Shown: positions 1 through 10,351, counted from the first letter of the stretch. The stretch is DNA of 64,000 nt from Sorex araneus (GCF_027595985.1 NC_073307.1:46974509-47038508); one strand, 5' to 3'. Made by a program: numbers and translations. The notes: a model not told the origin generated them from the sequence alone.

Positions 1-194
1 CTCTGTGTGTGTGTCAGTCCTGGTGTGATCACCAGCACTACTAAACCCCACCAACACCCCTAGGTCTGGGCTGTTTCCTGTATGGATCGTGTATTTGTAA
101 CTAGATTTTCAAGTGGGATGAATTTGGACGAGGTTTAAAGCGTGACAAGAAGGAAAAGGAGGATGCAGGGACCAAGCTCTCTGCCCCAAGCCAC

Positions 195-336
195 GAGGAC
201 CTGAGCGATGGCACCGTGGGCAGGGGCCTGCCTTGCACCCACGCCACACTCAGTTCCTGGCACCCCATAAGGCCCCCCGAGCCATACCAGGAGTGATTCC
301 TGAGCACAGCCAGATATGGACCAAAAACTTAAAAAT
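195..336 (+). mobile_element. SOR SINE, old copy
   Basis: A divergent head (CTGAGCGATGGCACCGTGGG), then GCCTGCCTTGCA, and body AGGAGTGATTCCTGAGCACA. No clear flanking duplication. Confidence 0.6.
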
Positions 337-354
337 AAGGGGGGAATTAAAAAT

Positions 355-500
355 ACCAGAAAGATAGTACAGAGGTCAAGGTACTTGACTTACACGTAGC
401 TTGATCCTTGGCACATCCTGGCCCCCCAAACACGGCCAGGAGCAAACTCTGAGCACAGAGGCATGAGTAGCCATGAGCACCATTAGGCGTGGCTCTCAAC
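355..500 (+). mobile_element. SOR SINE, old copy
   Basis: AGAAAGATAGTACAGAGG head and TGAGCACAGAGG body remain; strongly diverged. Confidence 0.5.
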
Positions 501-605
501 ACCTTCCCAATAAATTAATTTACAAGATTTAAAAAGCACAAGAAGTGGGTTGGAGGAGGGTGGGGAGTGAGGTTTGAGCATCAAGATCCCATATATTTTT
601 TTAAT

Positions 606-730
606 TTGAGGCCACACCTGGCAGTGCTCAGGGACTATTCCCAGAGGTGCTCAGGGCCCTGTGAGGTTCTGGGGATGGGTCCCAGGCCTTCTGCATGCAA
701 AGCATGCATTCCAGTCCTTTGAACATCCCC
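606..730 (-). mobile_element. SOR SINE, old copy
   Basis: Reverse-oriented GGCCACACCTGGCAGTGCTC and CTGCATGCAAAGCATGC segments are diagnostic. Confidence 0.55.
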
Positions 731-759
731 CAATCCAAACCACAATATTTTTCAAATGT

Positions 760-1005
760 GGATTGGAGTGATAACACAGCAGGTAGGGCGTTTGCCTTGC
801 ACACGGCTAACCCAAGTTAGATTCTTCCATCCCTCTCAGAGAGCCTGGCAAGCTACTGAGAGTATCCCGCCCGCACGGCAGAGCCTGGCAAGCTACCTGT
901 GGCATATTTGATATGCTAAAAACAGTAACAAGTCTCACAATGGAGACGTTACTGGTGCCCGCTCAAGCAAATTGATGAACAATGGTACGACAGTGCTCAA
1001 GTTAT
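760..1005 (+). mobile_element. tRNA-headed SINE with RTE-LINE-derived 3' tail
   Basis: The head is GATTGGAGTGATAACACAGC with GGTAGGGCGTTTGCCTTGCA. The middle carries the doubled AGCCTGGCAAGCTAC motif. The 3' part, from AATGGAGACGTTACTGG at about 939 to the end, matches the last codons of the RTE-like LINE at 29630-29697. Confidence 0.8.
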
Positions 1006-1113
1006 CTCTCTGAGCCCCAAACCGTGCAGTGTGCACCCACAGTCAGCTCACTCTGTCCTCACAAACACAGCTGACCCTCCGTGGGATTTCCCTGGCAAGA
1101 AGGAGCTGGTCTT

Positions 1114-1293
1114 TTTTTGTTTTGTTTTGTTTTGTTTGGTCACACCCGGCAATGCAAAGGGGTTACTCCTGGCTCTGCACTCAGGAATTACTCCTGGTGG
1201 TGCTGAGGGGACCATGTGGGATGCTGGGAATCGAACCCGAGTCGGCTGTGTGCAAGGCAAACACCCTACCCACTGTACTATCACTGCAGCCCC
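1114..1293 (-). mobile_element. SOR SINE, well preserved
   Basis: A T-rich tail with TTTTG units, GGTCACACCCGGCAATGC and TATCACTGCAGCCCC at the right. It is flanked by AAGAAGGAGCTGGTCTT (1097-1113) and the same sequence with one extra G after 1293. Confidence 0.9.
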
Positions 1294-1529
1294 AAGAAGG
1301 GAGCTGGTCTTGCCCAAGAGGGCAGATTAACTTCTGCCGATTGATTTCTGCTTCCCTCGAACAGCAAACTTTGGGGTGGGGGGTGCAGAGGGGCTGCCCT
1401 GGGCTCCAGCTCAGGGCGCTGCAGTGAGCATGCAGATGCACACCCTCCCGCAGAGGCCCCGAGGTTGCCGCCACTCCAAAGTAGCAGTGGAGGGGCTGGA
1501 GTGGGTGGACAGTGGGTGGGAAAATCCCC

Positions 1530-1640
1530 TTGTCTGTGGTGGATCGCCGGCACCCCATAGGGTCCCCTGAGCACCACCAGGAGTGATTCCTGAGTGCAGA
1601 GTCCTGAGCACTGCTGGGCATAGCTCCCCCCTCCCCCCAA
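1530..1640 (+). mobile_element. SOR SINE, 5'-truncated
   Basis: Begins at the CACCCCATAGGGTCCCCTGA body and continues to GAGCACTGCTGGGCATAG. Confidence 0.6.
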
Positions 1641-1664
1641 ACCAACCAACCAACAAATAGCAGA

Positions 1665-1835
1665 AGCCAGAGAGATAGTACAGAGGTAAAAGGCAATGGC
1701 CTTGCATGTGGCCGACCCAGGTTTGAATCCCAGGCACCACATTAGGGTCCTCCAAGCACCACCAGAGCTCACTCTGAAACATGGAGCCAGGAATAGCCCC
1801 TGAGCACCACTGGGTGGGACCCAGAAGGACAGAAA
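1665..1835 (+). mobile_element. SOR SINE, old full-length copy
   Basis: GCCAGAGAGATAGTACAGAGG head, GGTTTGAATCCC B-box relic, and CCTGAGCACCACTGGGTGGG end. Confidence 0.7.
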
Positions 1836-1970
1836 ACAATAAGGATCCAAGCATGGGACATGGGACCACAGTATCAGGGACACACAGTGTGAGTGCTACC
1901 TGGAATCAGCCCCGAGCACTGCAAAATGTTAAAAAGAAAAAAAAAAATGAAAGAGAGCAAGCGAGGAAGA

Positions 1971-2138
1971 GGGGCTGGAGCGATAGCAGAGCGGGGTGGG
2001 GTGTTTGCCTTGCACGCAGGCCAACCCGGGTTCGATTCCTAGCATCCCATATGGTCCCCTGAACACTGTCAGGGCCAGGAGTAACCCCTGTGCATCGCCG
2101 GGTGTGACCCAAAAAGCCAAAAAAAAAAAAAAAAAAAG
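1971..2138 (+). mobile_element. SOR SINE, full length
   Basis: Begins GGGGCTGGAGCGATAGC, carries the intact pol III B box GGTTCGATTCC, and ends GGGTGTGACCC plus A18. An imperfect duplication of an AGCAAG-AGGAAGA sequence lies either side. Confidence 0.93.
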
Positions 2139-2591
2139 GAAGCAAGGAAGAGGTCGGGCCATGGTGAGGGGGAGGAGTACATGCCGCTGATCCCCAGCTC
2201 TGTAGGGCCCCTCTCTCTCACCCCAGCACTGCCCCGTGTGGCCCCACCCCCACCCCACCCAGGGCCAGTCTCCCTGAGAAGGCGAGTTGGAAGGTGGGCT
2301 CGGCTTGGTTGAAGCTGGGTTCATGCCCAGAACGCGAGGGGGGTTCCGGGTGGCTGGAGGGGTGTGCAGGGGCCTGGAGGAGCCTGAAAAGGGTCAGAGT
2401 CTGGGGTTGGTCCAAGGCTTGGACCTTGCACCTGTCAGAGCGATGACTCAGCCTTGACCAACCAGAGGCTGGGCGGGGCTGGGCAGGGCTGGGCAGGGCA
2501 ACCCCAGAGAGGTGGAGGGCGATAAGTGGGAGCCCGCCTATCCACACAGGGGCCCCTGGGGAGTGCGGACGCGCTTCTTATTGTCCCTGTC

Positions 2592-2780
2592 GGGCGGTGT
2601 TCCGGAGGCTGAGCCCCTCAGCGGTGGGGCGAGGGTGCTGTCAGGCCTCCNNNNNNNNNNNNNNNNNNNNNNNNNNNNNNNNNNNNNNNNNNNNNNNNNN
2701 NNNNNNNNNNNNNNNNNNNNNNNNNNNNNNNNNNNNNNNNNNNNNNNNNNNNTGGGCGGTGTCCCGGAGGCTGAGCTCCT
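2592..2780. repeat. 27-bp GC-rich motif repeated either side of the gap
   Basis: The motif at 2592-2618 and 2754-2780 differs at only two of 27 positions. A GC-rich minisatellite that failed to assemble, or a scaffolding overlap, would explain it. Confidence 0.6.
2651..2752. other. Assembly gap (102 N)
   Basis: A run of N. It is flanked on the left by GGGCGGTGTTCCGGAGGCTG (2592-2611) and on the right by GGGCGGTGTCCCGGAGGCTG (2754-2773). The similarity extends a few bases more, as GAGCCCCT versus GAGCTCCT. Confidence 0.98.
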
Positions 2781-3977
2781 GCAGGTGGGGGTGGGTGAGC
2801 CTGGCGCCCCGCCTCCACCACGCGGAGGCCTGCAGACCTCGCCCGTGAGGGGTTCAGGGAACACCGACCCGCAGCCCGGCCTGAGTGGGGTAGGGGTGCC
2901 GGTGGGACAGGGCCCTGCTGAGCTGCACGTGCAGGGCCTCTCTCCTCCTGCAGAACAAAGGCCCGGCTAGAGCTCTGGGGCGACTCAGTCTGCAGAGGGG
3001 CTAGAGCCCGTGCCCCCAGGGGCGCCCCGGCTGGGAGTGTCCCAGGCATAGGACAGGGGTTGTGTGTCCTTGGCCTGCCCCCCAGCACCACCAATGGCCC
3101 CTGGCCCCACTGGGAATGACCCATGGGCACCACCCGGTGTGGCCCACCCCAACTAGGAGAAGCCGTAAGGAATGTGCCAGCCTGGAGCCTCCTGTCAAGG
3201 CAGGACAGGAGAGGGCTGAGTGGGTGTGGGTGTGTCCCCAGCTGGGCCTTTTTCCTGCTGCCCCTGGACCAGGTTCCCTGTTGCCGTCTCCCCTGCAAGG
3301 AAAAGAGACCCGTTGGAAAACAGCAGCTAGCTCTGCCCATCCAGAACCGTGGAGACACACCTGGCCAGCCTCTCTCCACTCAGCATCTCCAGCTGGCCCT
3401 GCCCCGCTCTGCCTTCTTCCGAATGACCTCGATTTTACTAACCAGTGTTGCCTTTCCCTCCCTCCCCTTCGTGAGGGCTGGGAGGCTGGCAGCTAGGCCG
3501 TAACCACCCCGCCCGGGTGGGGGGAGGGGAGGCACTCCCAGGCCTCGTCCTGCTCCCGGCTGCCCGCGGTGCTCGCTGAGGGCAGGCCTGGGCCCTCCCG
3601 GGTCTGATGGTCTCACACGTGGCCTTCTTCCCGCCCCCTGAGAACAGAACCCCCAGCCAGAGCAGGCCCTTCCCGGAGCCCACCCGGCAAGGATGGCTCT
3701 CCCAGCTGGCCCCGGGATCGCCGTCACCAGGCAGGTAGGGCTAACAGCTGCCCAGACACGCAGCTGCTCTGACTCACCCGCAGCCTGGGCACCACCCCAC
3801 CTGCCCATGAGAAGCGTGGTGGAAACCGGCTGGGTGGGTCTGAAGGAGCAAAGCAGCCCGTTGGCCCACTTTCCCTGCCAGCATGGGCCTAGCCATGGGG
3901 CCTTTCCTGTTCCCAGGGGGACAGTAGCGTAAGGAGATAAGGCCTCAACCTTCTAAGCCCATCCACCTATTGGGAAA

Positions 3978-4053
3978 AACGAAGGAAGGAAGAAAGGGAG
4001 GGAAGGAGGGAGGAAGGGGGAAAGGAAGGAGGGAGGGGAGGGAGGAGGAAGGA

Positions 4054-4150
<97 letters not shown>

Positions 4151-4204
4151 GGAGGGAGGGAGGGAGGGGGGAAAGGAAGGAGGGAGGGGAGGGAGGAGGA
4201 AGGA

Positions 4205-4298
<94 letters not shown>

Positions 4299-4708
4299 GA
4301 GAAAGAAAGAAAGAGAGAAAGAGAGAGAGAGAGAGAGGGAGGGAGGGAGGGAGGGAGGGAGGGAGGAAGGAAGGAAGGAAGGAAGGAAGGAAGGAAGGAA
4401 GGAAGGAAGGAAGGAAGGAGAGAAGGAGGGAGGGAGGAAGGAAGGAAGGAAGGAAGGAAGGAAGGAAGGAAGGAAGGAAGGAAGGAAGGAGAGGGAGGGA
4501 GGGAGGGAGGAAGGAAGGAAGGAAGGAAGGAAGGAAGGAAGGAAGGAAGGAAGGAAGGAAGGAAGGAGAGAGGGAGGGAGGGAGGGAGGAAGGAAGGAAG
4601 GAAGGAAGGAAGGAAGGAAGGAAGGAAGGAAGGAAGGAAGGAAGGAAGGAAGGAAGGAAGGAGAGAGGGAGGGAGGAAGGAAGGAAGGAAGGAAGGAAGG
4701 AAGGAAGG
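3978..4708. repeat. Polypurine microsatellite (AAAG/GGAA/GGGA)n, ~730 bp
   Basis: Nearly pure purine on the plus strand, with blocks of AAAG, GAGA, GGGA and GGAA. A compound segment containing the only T interruption (GGAAAATGGAAG) occurs at about 4051 and again 151 bp later at about 4202, so there is a higher-order duplication. Long translated frames here are low-complexity artefacts. Confidence 0.97.
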
Positions 4709-4721
4709 TAATTTCAATGAG

Positions 4722-4850
4722 CTGGAGTGTATGATTTGCATGCTATATCCCCAGGTTTGATCCCTGGCACTGCATGGTCCTCTGAAACCACCAGGATCAC
4801 CTCTGAAATGGAGCTGGGTTGGTGACCCTGAACACCATCAGACGTACCCA
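4722..4850 (+). mobile_element. SOR SINE, degenerate, between two microsatellites
   Basis: GGTTTGATCCCTGGCACTGC and CCTCTGAAACCACCAGGATC are recognisable. Confidence 0.5.
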
Positions 4851-4852
4851 AA

Positions 4853-5018
4853 GAGAGGAGGAGGAGGAGGAGGAGGAGGAGGAGGAGGAGGAGAGGAGGA
4901 GGAGGAGGAGGAGGAGGAGGAGGAGGAGGAGGAGGAGGAGGAGGAGGAGGAGGAGGAGGAGGAGGAGGAGGAGGAGGAGGAGGAGGAGGAGGAGGAGGAG
5001 GAGGAGGAGGAGGAGGAA
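4853..5018. repeat. (AGG)n trinucleotide microsatellite
   Basis: About 165 bp of AGG/GGA with one GAGAGG interruption near 4892. It directly follows an old SINE, so it probably grew from that SINE's tail. Confidence 0.97.
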
Positions 5019-5199
5019 CAACAGCCCCCCGTGGAACCCTTCATGCTGAGTTCCAGCCAGACGTGATCCCTCCCCTAACTGCAGTTTCAGCCTCTCCCCA
5101 GAGTGGAAATTCTAACTGAACAATCTGGAATCTCCTGACTTAGCAACCCCCAAGGGAACGTAGCTTTGCCTCAAATAGTCTTTTTCTTTCTTTGCTTTT

Positions 5200-5325
5200 T
5201 TTGGTGAAGGTTAGGCTGGGGGTGCTCTAGGCTCTGAGTTCAGGGGATCTTATGGAGTGTCTGGCTCAAAGTGCAGCTGCAGTGCTAGTGGCTGAACGCT
5301 GGCACTGTCCACTATCTCTCTGGTC
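5200..5325 (-). mobile_element. SINE, very degenerate
   Basis: Reverse-oriented; CACTATCTCTCTGGTCC at its right end is the best relic. Confidence 0.35.
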
Positions 5326-5361
5326 CTCTTTTATTTTAGTCATGACATGTTGCACCTTCTT

Positions 5362-5537
5362 TTTTTTTTTTTCCTTTTCTTTATGGGTCACACCCGGCAA
5401 TGCTCAGGGACTACTCCTGGCTCTGCACTCAGAATTACTTTGGCAGTGCTGGGGGACCACATGGGATGCCAGGGATTGAACCCAGGTCTGCCGTATGCAA
5501 GGCAAATGCCCTACCCGCTGTACTATTGCTCCGGCCC
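5362..5537 (-). mobile_element. SOR SINE, well preserved
   Basis: A T-rich tail, GGGTCACACCCGGCAATGC and GCTCCGGCCC. Flanked by GTTGCACCTTCT and GTTGTACCTTCT. Confidence 0.92.
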
Positions 5538-5620
5538 ACTGTTGTACCTTCTAATTATAAAAATCTTCCACTTTGGACAATTTCTTGCAGATTCACGAAT
5601 TATTTAAGAGAGCCATTTAG

Positions 5621-5800
5621 GGGGCGGGAGCAATAGCACAGCAGGTAGGGCGTTTGCCTTGCATGCGGCCGACCCGGGTTCGATTCCCAGCATCCCATAT
5701 AGTCCCCTCAATGTCTCCAGGGGTGATTCCTGAATGCAGAGCCAGGAGCAACCCCTGTGCATCGCCGGTGTGACCCAAAAAGAAAAAAAAGAAAAAAAAA
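5621..5800 (+). mobile_element. SOR SINE, full length
   Basis: GGGGCGGGAGCAATAGCACA head, GGGTTCGATTCCCAGC B box and an A-rich tail broken by G. Flanked by AGAGAGCCATTTAG and AGAGAGCCAATTAAG. Confidence 0.92.
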
Positions 5801-6389
5801 GAGAGCCAATTAAGTCTTGAATATCAACCCAGGTGGAATTCCGAATTTTCACAGAGTTCTCTCAAAAATTCACCTCACCCAGTCTATTCCCTGAGGTGGT
5901 GAGGAAGCTTTCCAGATGGTCAACAGGGACCCACAAGGACCAATCTCCTGGGAACTGTCTTCCTCATGGATAGCAACAATGGCCCTAACAATGATCAACA
6001 TTGATCAACATTGATCAACAACCAACAGGTCAGGCCTGTTCTAAACACAGTAAAGTTTTAGCCTTCCCTTTGCTCCTAGGTAGCAGGGAGTAAACAAAAA
6101 TTGGCCTGCAGTGAATCAGATGCGGGAACTGAGTGTCCTGGAAGATCAGGGCGCCAGCCTGCGTGGGGTTGACAGTGCAATGTAGGTGATGTCACTCTCC
6201 ACCAGCCCCCGCCTCAGGAGGCCTGGCCGGTGTGAAGAGGAAGCCCTGCTGGTCCCGGAGCACAGCTGAGGGAGTCCCAGCACGCCCCACTCTGATGCTG
6301 GCGCCTTCTTCACAGGAATGGGAGCAAACTGGTGGGAGAATCTGGGGAAACCTAACCTGATGGACAGGGTCAAAGATGGGCAGGTGTGT

Positions 6390-7683
6390 GTTCACAAAAG
6401 GGGCAGCAGGGCTCTATCTCTCCCGCCGCCTGCGTTCGGTAGTCTCACGCCGCTTCCCCCACCCCAGGGAGGCTGATGGAGATGGGCAGGTGAAGGAAGG
6501 AGAGTGCCAGGCTGGTCGGTATCAATTGCAGTTTATTCCAATCTCCGTTCCCCTTCTGCTTCTCCCCCTCCAGATCTTATAGTCTTAGTTTATATAGCGA
6601 TTACATAGGGCGGTAACATAAAGGTGGGTCGGAACATTAACAAATCAACAGAGAGGTAAGACCACTCCTCAAGGACAAAAATCTCATCTAAGGAGATTAC
6701 TAGGAGATCTGCTCAAGGGTGGGATCCAAACAAGGGTGTATCGCTTTCTTCTTTCCTCAGCTAGTAATCCACTTACATAGTTGTAGCAAATCTACTTCAA
6801 ATGTTTCTAGAAATGTCATTCTGTATGAGCACAGTATGCGATGTATCAAACTTAAAGTTTGGTTCTTTCTTTTTTGTTGTTGTTGTTTTTGTTTTTGGGT
6901 CACACCCGGCGATGCACAGGGGTTACTCCTGGCTCTTCACTCAGGAATTACCCCTGGCGGTGCTTAGGGGACCATATGGCATGCTGGGATTAGAACCCGG
7001 GTCGGCCGCGTGCAAGGCAAATGCCCTACCTGCTGTGCTATCGCTCCAGCCCCAAAGTTTAGTTCTTTCTGAGGACATCTCACTATATTTTCTAGACCAC
7101 AGTCCTCAGGCCAGGTTAGTCTTCCCAACCCAGCAGGGTCCTACTCTCGTCGTTACTTTTGGATCATGACAGCATTTGTCTATGACCATGCTCTCAATTT
7201 ATAGTTGAGTATTGTGGCGCTTTGGCCTGGCCCATTTCGATACCAGGGTAGCTCACAGCTTGCCCTGGGTCTATTCCGTCCCTCGTCAGGACCCTGCTTT
7301 TGGGGTGCTAGGAACTAAGGGCAACTGAGTTGAGAAAGCAGATGCCCAGGAGTAAATATTATTGGAGTCAATCAACTCCCAAGTTACAAAGCATAATATT
7401 AACTGTCTTCCTGTGTCCATACAGAAAGGACATTGCTTTAAGGTAAACTATGCAGAAGACACTAACTTACAATTCAAGTTCAGAGTCCTTAGAAGGATCT
7501 AATCTTACAAGATAACAGAATCTCACTAGGGAAAAGGTGATTAACTGGTTGGGAAGGAGGATGCAGAGAAGAGTTTACAGATAAAGGAATGGGAGTGTCT
7601 CAGGAGCACTGTGATGGGTGTAACCTGATAAACCTAAGTTCCCTGTAGCAAGGCTGAAAGGACAAACCCAATGTTCTCTTACA
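6390..7683 (-). mobile_element. ERV-type LTR copy, interrupted by a SINE
   Basis: The right end starts TGTAAGAGAACATTGGG on the minus strand. A polyadenylation signal (GGAATAAACTGC) lies near 6532. It aligns over several hundred bases with the element at 54493-55630, for example GGATCATGACAGCATTTGTC and CAGCACTGTGATGGG-like text in the same order. The left end is not resolved. No internal retroviral gene was recognised. Confidence 0.55.
6871..7053 (-). mobile_element. SOR SINE inserted in the LTR
   Basis: A near-consensus copy flanked by AAAGTTTGGTTCTTTCT (6854-6870) and AAAGTTTAGTTCTTTCT after 7053, so it post-dates the LTR. Confidence 0.95.
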
Positions 7684-7992
7684 GACAGGAATCCAAGTGG
7701 GCTTAAACGTGAACAAAAATGTGGACCTCAGTGAGTGGGGGCAGGCGTCCCCCAGTCGTGGAGGGTCTGCTGACTATGGTATTTGTGTGAGGGCTTTTTG
7801 TCAGTGGGTCAGGAGCTGACCAAGAGAGTGCTCAGCGAGTCTTCCTCTAAGATTATGTTCTGCTGTCGAGGGGCAGTGAGAGGAAAAGGTCACTACAGAC
7901 CGTGGCTTTCACAGGGTCACCTCCAGGAGGCCACTCTGTGCTGAAGTTGCCTTTCTTCGCAAAGAGACAGAGAAACAAGCAAGATATACATT

Positions 7993-8138
7993 TTTTTTTT
8001 CTTTTTGGGTCACACCCAGTCGTGCACAGGGGTTACTCCTGGCAGGGCTCAGGGGACCATATGCAACACTGGGAATCGAACCCGGGTCTGCTGTGTGCAA
8101 GGCAAATGCTCTACCCGTTATGCTATCACTCCGGCCCC
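7993..8138 (-). mobile_element. SOR SINE with an internal deletion
   Basis: GGGTCACACCCAGTCGTGCA to CTATCACTCCGGCCCC, lacking part of the centre. Flanked by related ATACATTT sequences. Confidence 0.88.
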
Positions 8139-8316
8139 AAATACATTTAAGGGAGAACCTCGGCTTAACAAGCAAGCCCCAAAAGGCTTTTGGGAGCAGC
8201 TTTCATACAGTTCTTCCAAATAAGTTTTTCTTTAGTTTTGTCTGCAGAAAAATTAATCTGGGTGTTGTCACAGAAAGCTTTGATGGTCCCTTCCTAATCT
8301 CATAGATTCCTCTGTA

Positions 8317-8564
8317 ACACTGTAGAACTATCGTCCCGTTGTTCATCAATTTGCTCGAGTGGGCACCAGGAACGTCTCCATTGTGAGAATTGTTGTTACT
8401 GTTTTTGGCATATCGAATATGTCATGGGTAGCTTGCTAGGCTCTGCTGTGCGGGCGGGATATTCTCGGTAGCTTGCCGGGCTCTCCGAGAGGGATGGAGG
8501 AATTGAACCCAGGTTGGCCATGTGCAAGGCAAACACCCTACCCATTGTGCTATCGCTCCAGTCC
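8317..8564 (-). mobile_element. tRNA-headed SINE with RTE-derived tail, full length (248 bp)
   Basis: Perfect 14-bp duplication TAGATTCCTCTGTA at 8303-8316 and 8565-8578. It reads, in reverse, tRNA head, then CTCTCGGAGAGCCCGGCAAG, then CAATGGAGACGTTCCTGG and GCTCGAGCAAATTGATGAAC. This is the clearest complete copy of this class in the window. Confidence 0.93.
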
Positions 8565-9214
8565 TAGATTCCTCTGTAGTTTTCTCCTTTTCCGAGGGAT
8601 CCACCCTTCTCTGGGTGGGGTTTTTCGATTTCTGCATCTGGGTGGTGCCTTAGTTTTTCTTTTTCAAGGCCCTTTCGATTTGCATGTCAAATTCTGAAGC
8701 AGGTCTTTGGGCTACTGCAGGGCTAGACACTCACCTTAAATTTTATTATTTCCCAAAGTACATGACCAAGACTCCCTGATCTCACTGCCTACGTGGTCAC
8801 ACCAAATTCAAAACTGAGAGTGGAATTTAAATATTTTTGTGGCAAAGACAAGCAACGTGGCCATCATTCAGACATTAGAGCATGAAAATGAACTCTGTGG
8901 AGAAGGTGGAATGGAAATAGAAGTTCTAGGAGAAAAAGGAATGGTGTGTTAGATCTCTGATGACAGGCCACGTCAACCCACCCATCAGCCCGGCTCTACA
9001 GATTCACAACTAAATCTTGGAAGAGATGTGAAACAATCTGCTAAAATTCATGGGAACACTGATTTTCCAGCTAAAAACTCAGGAAGGGGGGGCGGGCAGC
9101 CTGAGTCCCCAAATGCCGGCGCCCACCCACAGCTGTTGCCACACCAATAGCCCAACTCCACTGCTTCACGGCGAATCTCTGCAGAGACACCAAACCATAA
9201 AAATTGCAGATACA

Positions 9215-9384
9215 GGGGCTGGAGCGATAGCACAGAGGGTAGGGTGTTTGCCTTGCACATGGTGGACCCAGTTTGATTCCCAGCATCCCATATGGTTCCC
9301 TGAGCACCGCCAGGAATGATTCCTGAGTGCAGAGCCAGGAGTAACCCCTGAGCATCGCCGGGTGTGACCCAAAAAGAAAAAAAA
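9215..9384 (+). mobile_element. SOR SINE, full length, nested
   Basis: Perfect 12-bp duplication ATTGCAGATACA on both sides (9203-9214, 9385-9396). Confidence 0.95.
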
Positions 9385-9711
9385 ATTGCAGATACACTGG
9401 TTTTCAGGTTGAGAACTCTGGAGTTTTCTCTGAGTGGGGGGCAGGCACTCCCTCACCCCCTCATACTTCCGGAAGTCCTAGCAGCCCTACCCATATCCCG
9501 AAGCCACTGCCATATCAGTTCTACCGCTCCTGAAGTTTCTGGACCACATGGCTGTAGGAGCACACCAAAATTAGATGGGAAAGTAATATAGACACCAACT
9601 AAGCTCAACAAAACTAATAACACAGAGGCTCAACGAGCAACAAATAGCTAGCCAATCCCCAGACAAGGACTTACGACCCCAGAGTGAGAGAAAACAATCT
9701 TCACAACTTTT

Positions 9712-9920
9712 GTTTTGTTTCTGTTTTTTTTTTTTTTTTTTTTGCTTTTTGGGTCACAACCCAGCGATGCTGAGGGGTTACTCCTGGCTTTGCACTCAGG
9801 AATTACTCCTGGCGGTGCTTGGGGGACCATATGGGATGCCGGGGATGGAACCCAGGTCGGCCGCATGCAAAGCAAACACCCTACCCGCCCTGCTATCACT
9901 CCAGCTAATCGCTCCAGCCC
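9712..9920 (-). mobile_element. SOR SINE with duplicated 5' end
   Basis: Perfect 17-bp duplication CAATCTTCACAACTTTT (9695-9711, 9921-9937). The 5' end, on the minus strand, reads GGGGCTGGAGCGATTAGCTG and then restarts GGAGTGATAGC, a partial duplication of the head. Confidence 0.95.
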
Positions 9921-10015
9921 CAATCTTCACAACTTTTATTTCACTCAATTGTCTTTGATAATTCCATTAGCCTTTTAGTTATAACTAGCAATATAAAATG
10001 TTTTGTGCCCGCTAA

Positions 10016-10195
10016 GGACCAGAGCGATAGCACAGCGGGTAGGGCGTTTGCCTTGCACGGGGCCAACCCAGGTTTGATTCCTTCGTCCCTCTCAGAGAGC
10101 CCGGCAAGCTACCAAAAGTATCCCACCCACATGGCAGAGCCTGGCAAGCTACCCGTGGAGTATTCGATATGCCAAAAACAGTAACAACAAGGGGG
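10016..10195 (+). mobile_element. tRNA-headed SINE of the RTE-tail class, tail missing
   Basis: GGACCAGAGCGATAGCACAGC head and CTCTCAGAGAGCCCGGCAAG middle, to CAAAAACAGTAACAACAAG. It stops before the LINE-derived tail and passes into L1-like sequence. Confidence 0.75.
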
Positions 10196-10351
10196 TAAGC
10201 TTAGTCGATGGTTGCGAAACTGGGGATAGTGGTGGAGGGAAGATCACTCCAGTGGTGGGGTTGGTGTTGGAACGCTGGATACCCATAACAACTGTATTGG
10301 GAACAACTTTGTAAACCATGATGTTTAAATAAAGTTAAAAATTATTTTTCT

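Larger units (their letters stand above)
8940..10336 (+). mobile_element. L1-like 3' UTR remnant with nested SINEs
   Basis: Two imperfect repeats of an AACACTGATTTTCCAG / TACACTGGTTTTCAGG unit. Near the right end is TGGTGTTGGAACGCTGG followed by GTAAACCATGATGTTTAAATAAAG and an A-rich end. The end resembles that of the copy at 56829-57830. Assignment to L1 is an inference from structure. Confidence 0.4.

Noticed and set aside
1029..1883. Frames of 100-200 residues with recurring [18 protein letters not shown] text, also at 5347, 6801, 9710, 29087, 38542 and elsewhere
   Set aside because: The recurring peptide is the translated reverse strand of the SOR SINE; the same words appear at every copy.
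2512..3379. GC-rich frames spanning the N gap
   Set aside because: They read through unknown bases and overlap each other on both strands; no recognisable domain.
3953..4760. Open frames of 230-260 residues rich in Glu/Lys/Arg or Pro/Ser/Phe/Leu
   Set aside because: They are translations of the polypurine microsatellite on both strands; no domain, no codon structure.
4797..5049. Frames of poly-Leu, poly-Ser, poly-Glu and poly-Arg
   Set aside because: Translation of the (AGG)n repeat in different frames.
5640..5700. tRNA gene suggested by A- and B-box-like sequence in SINE heads
   Set aside because: No cloverleaf with an acceptor stem; the boxes belong to the tRNA-derived SINE.
5990..6022. 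CRISPR-like short repeats (TTGATCAACA units)
   Set aside because: Only a few directly adjoining units without spacers; a tiny tandem repeat in a mammalian genome.
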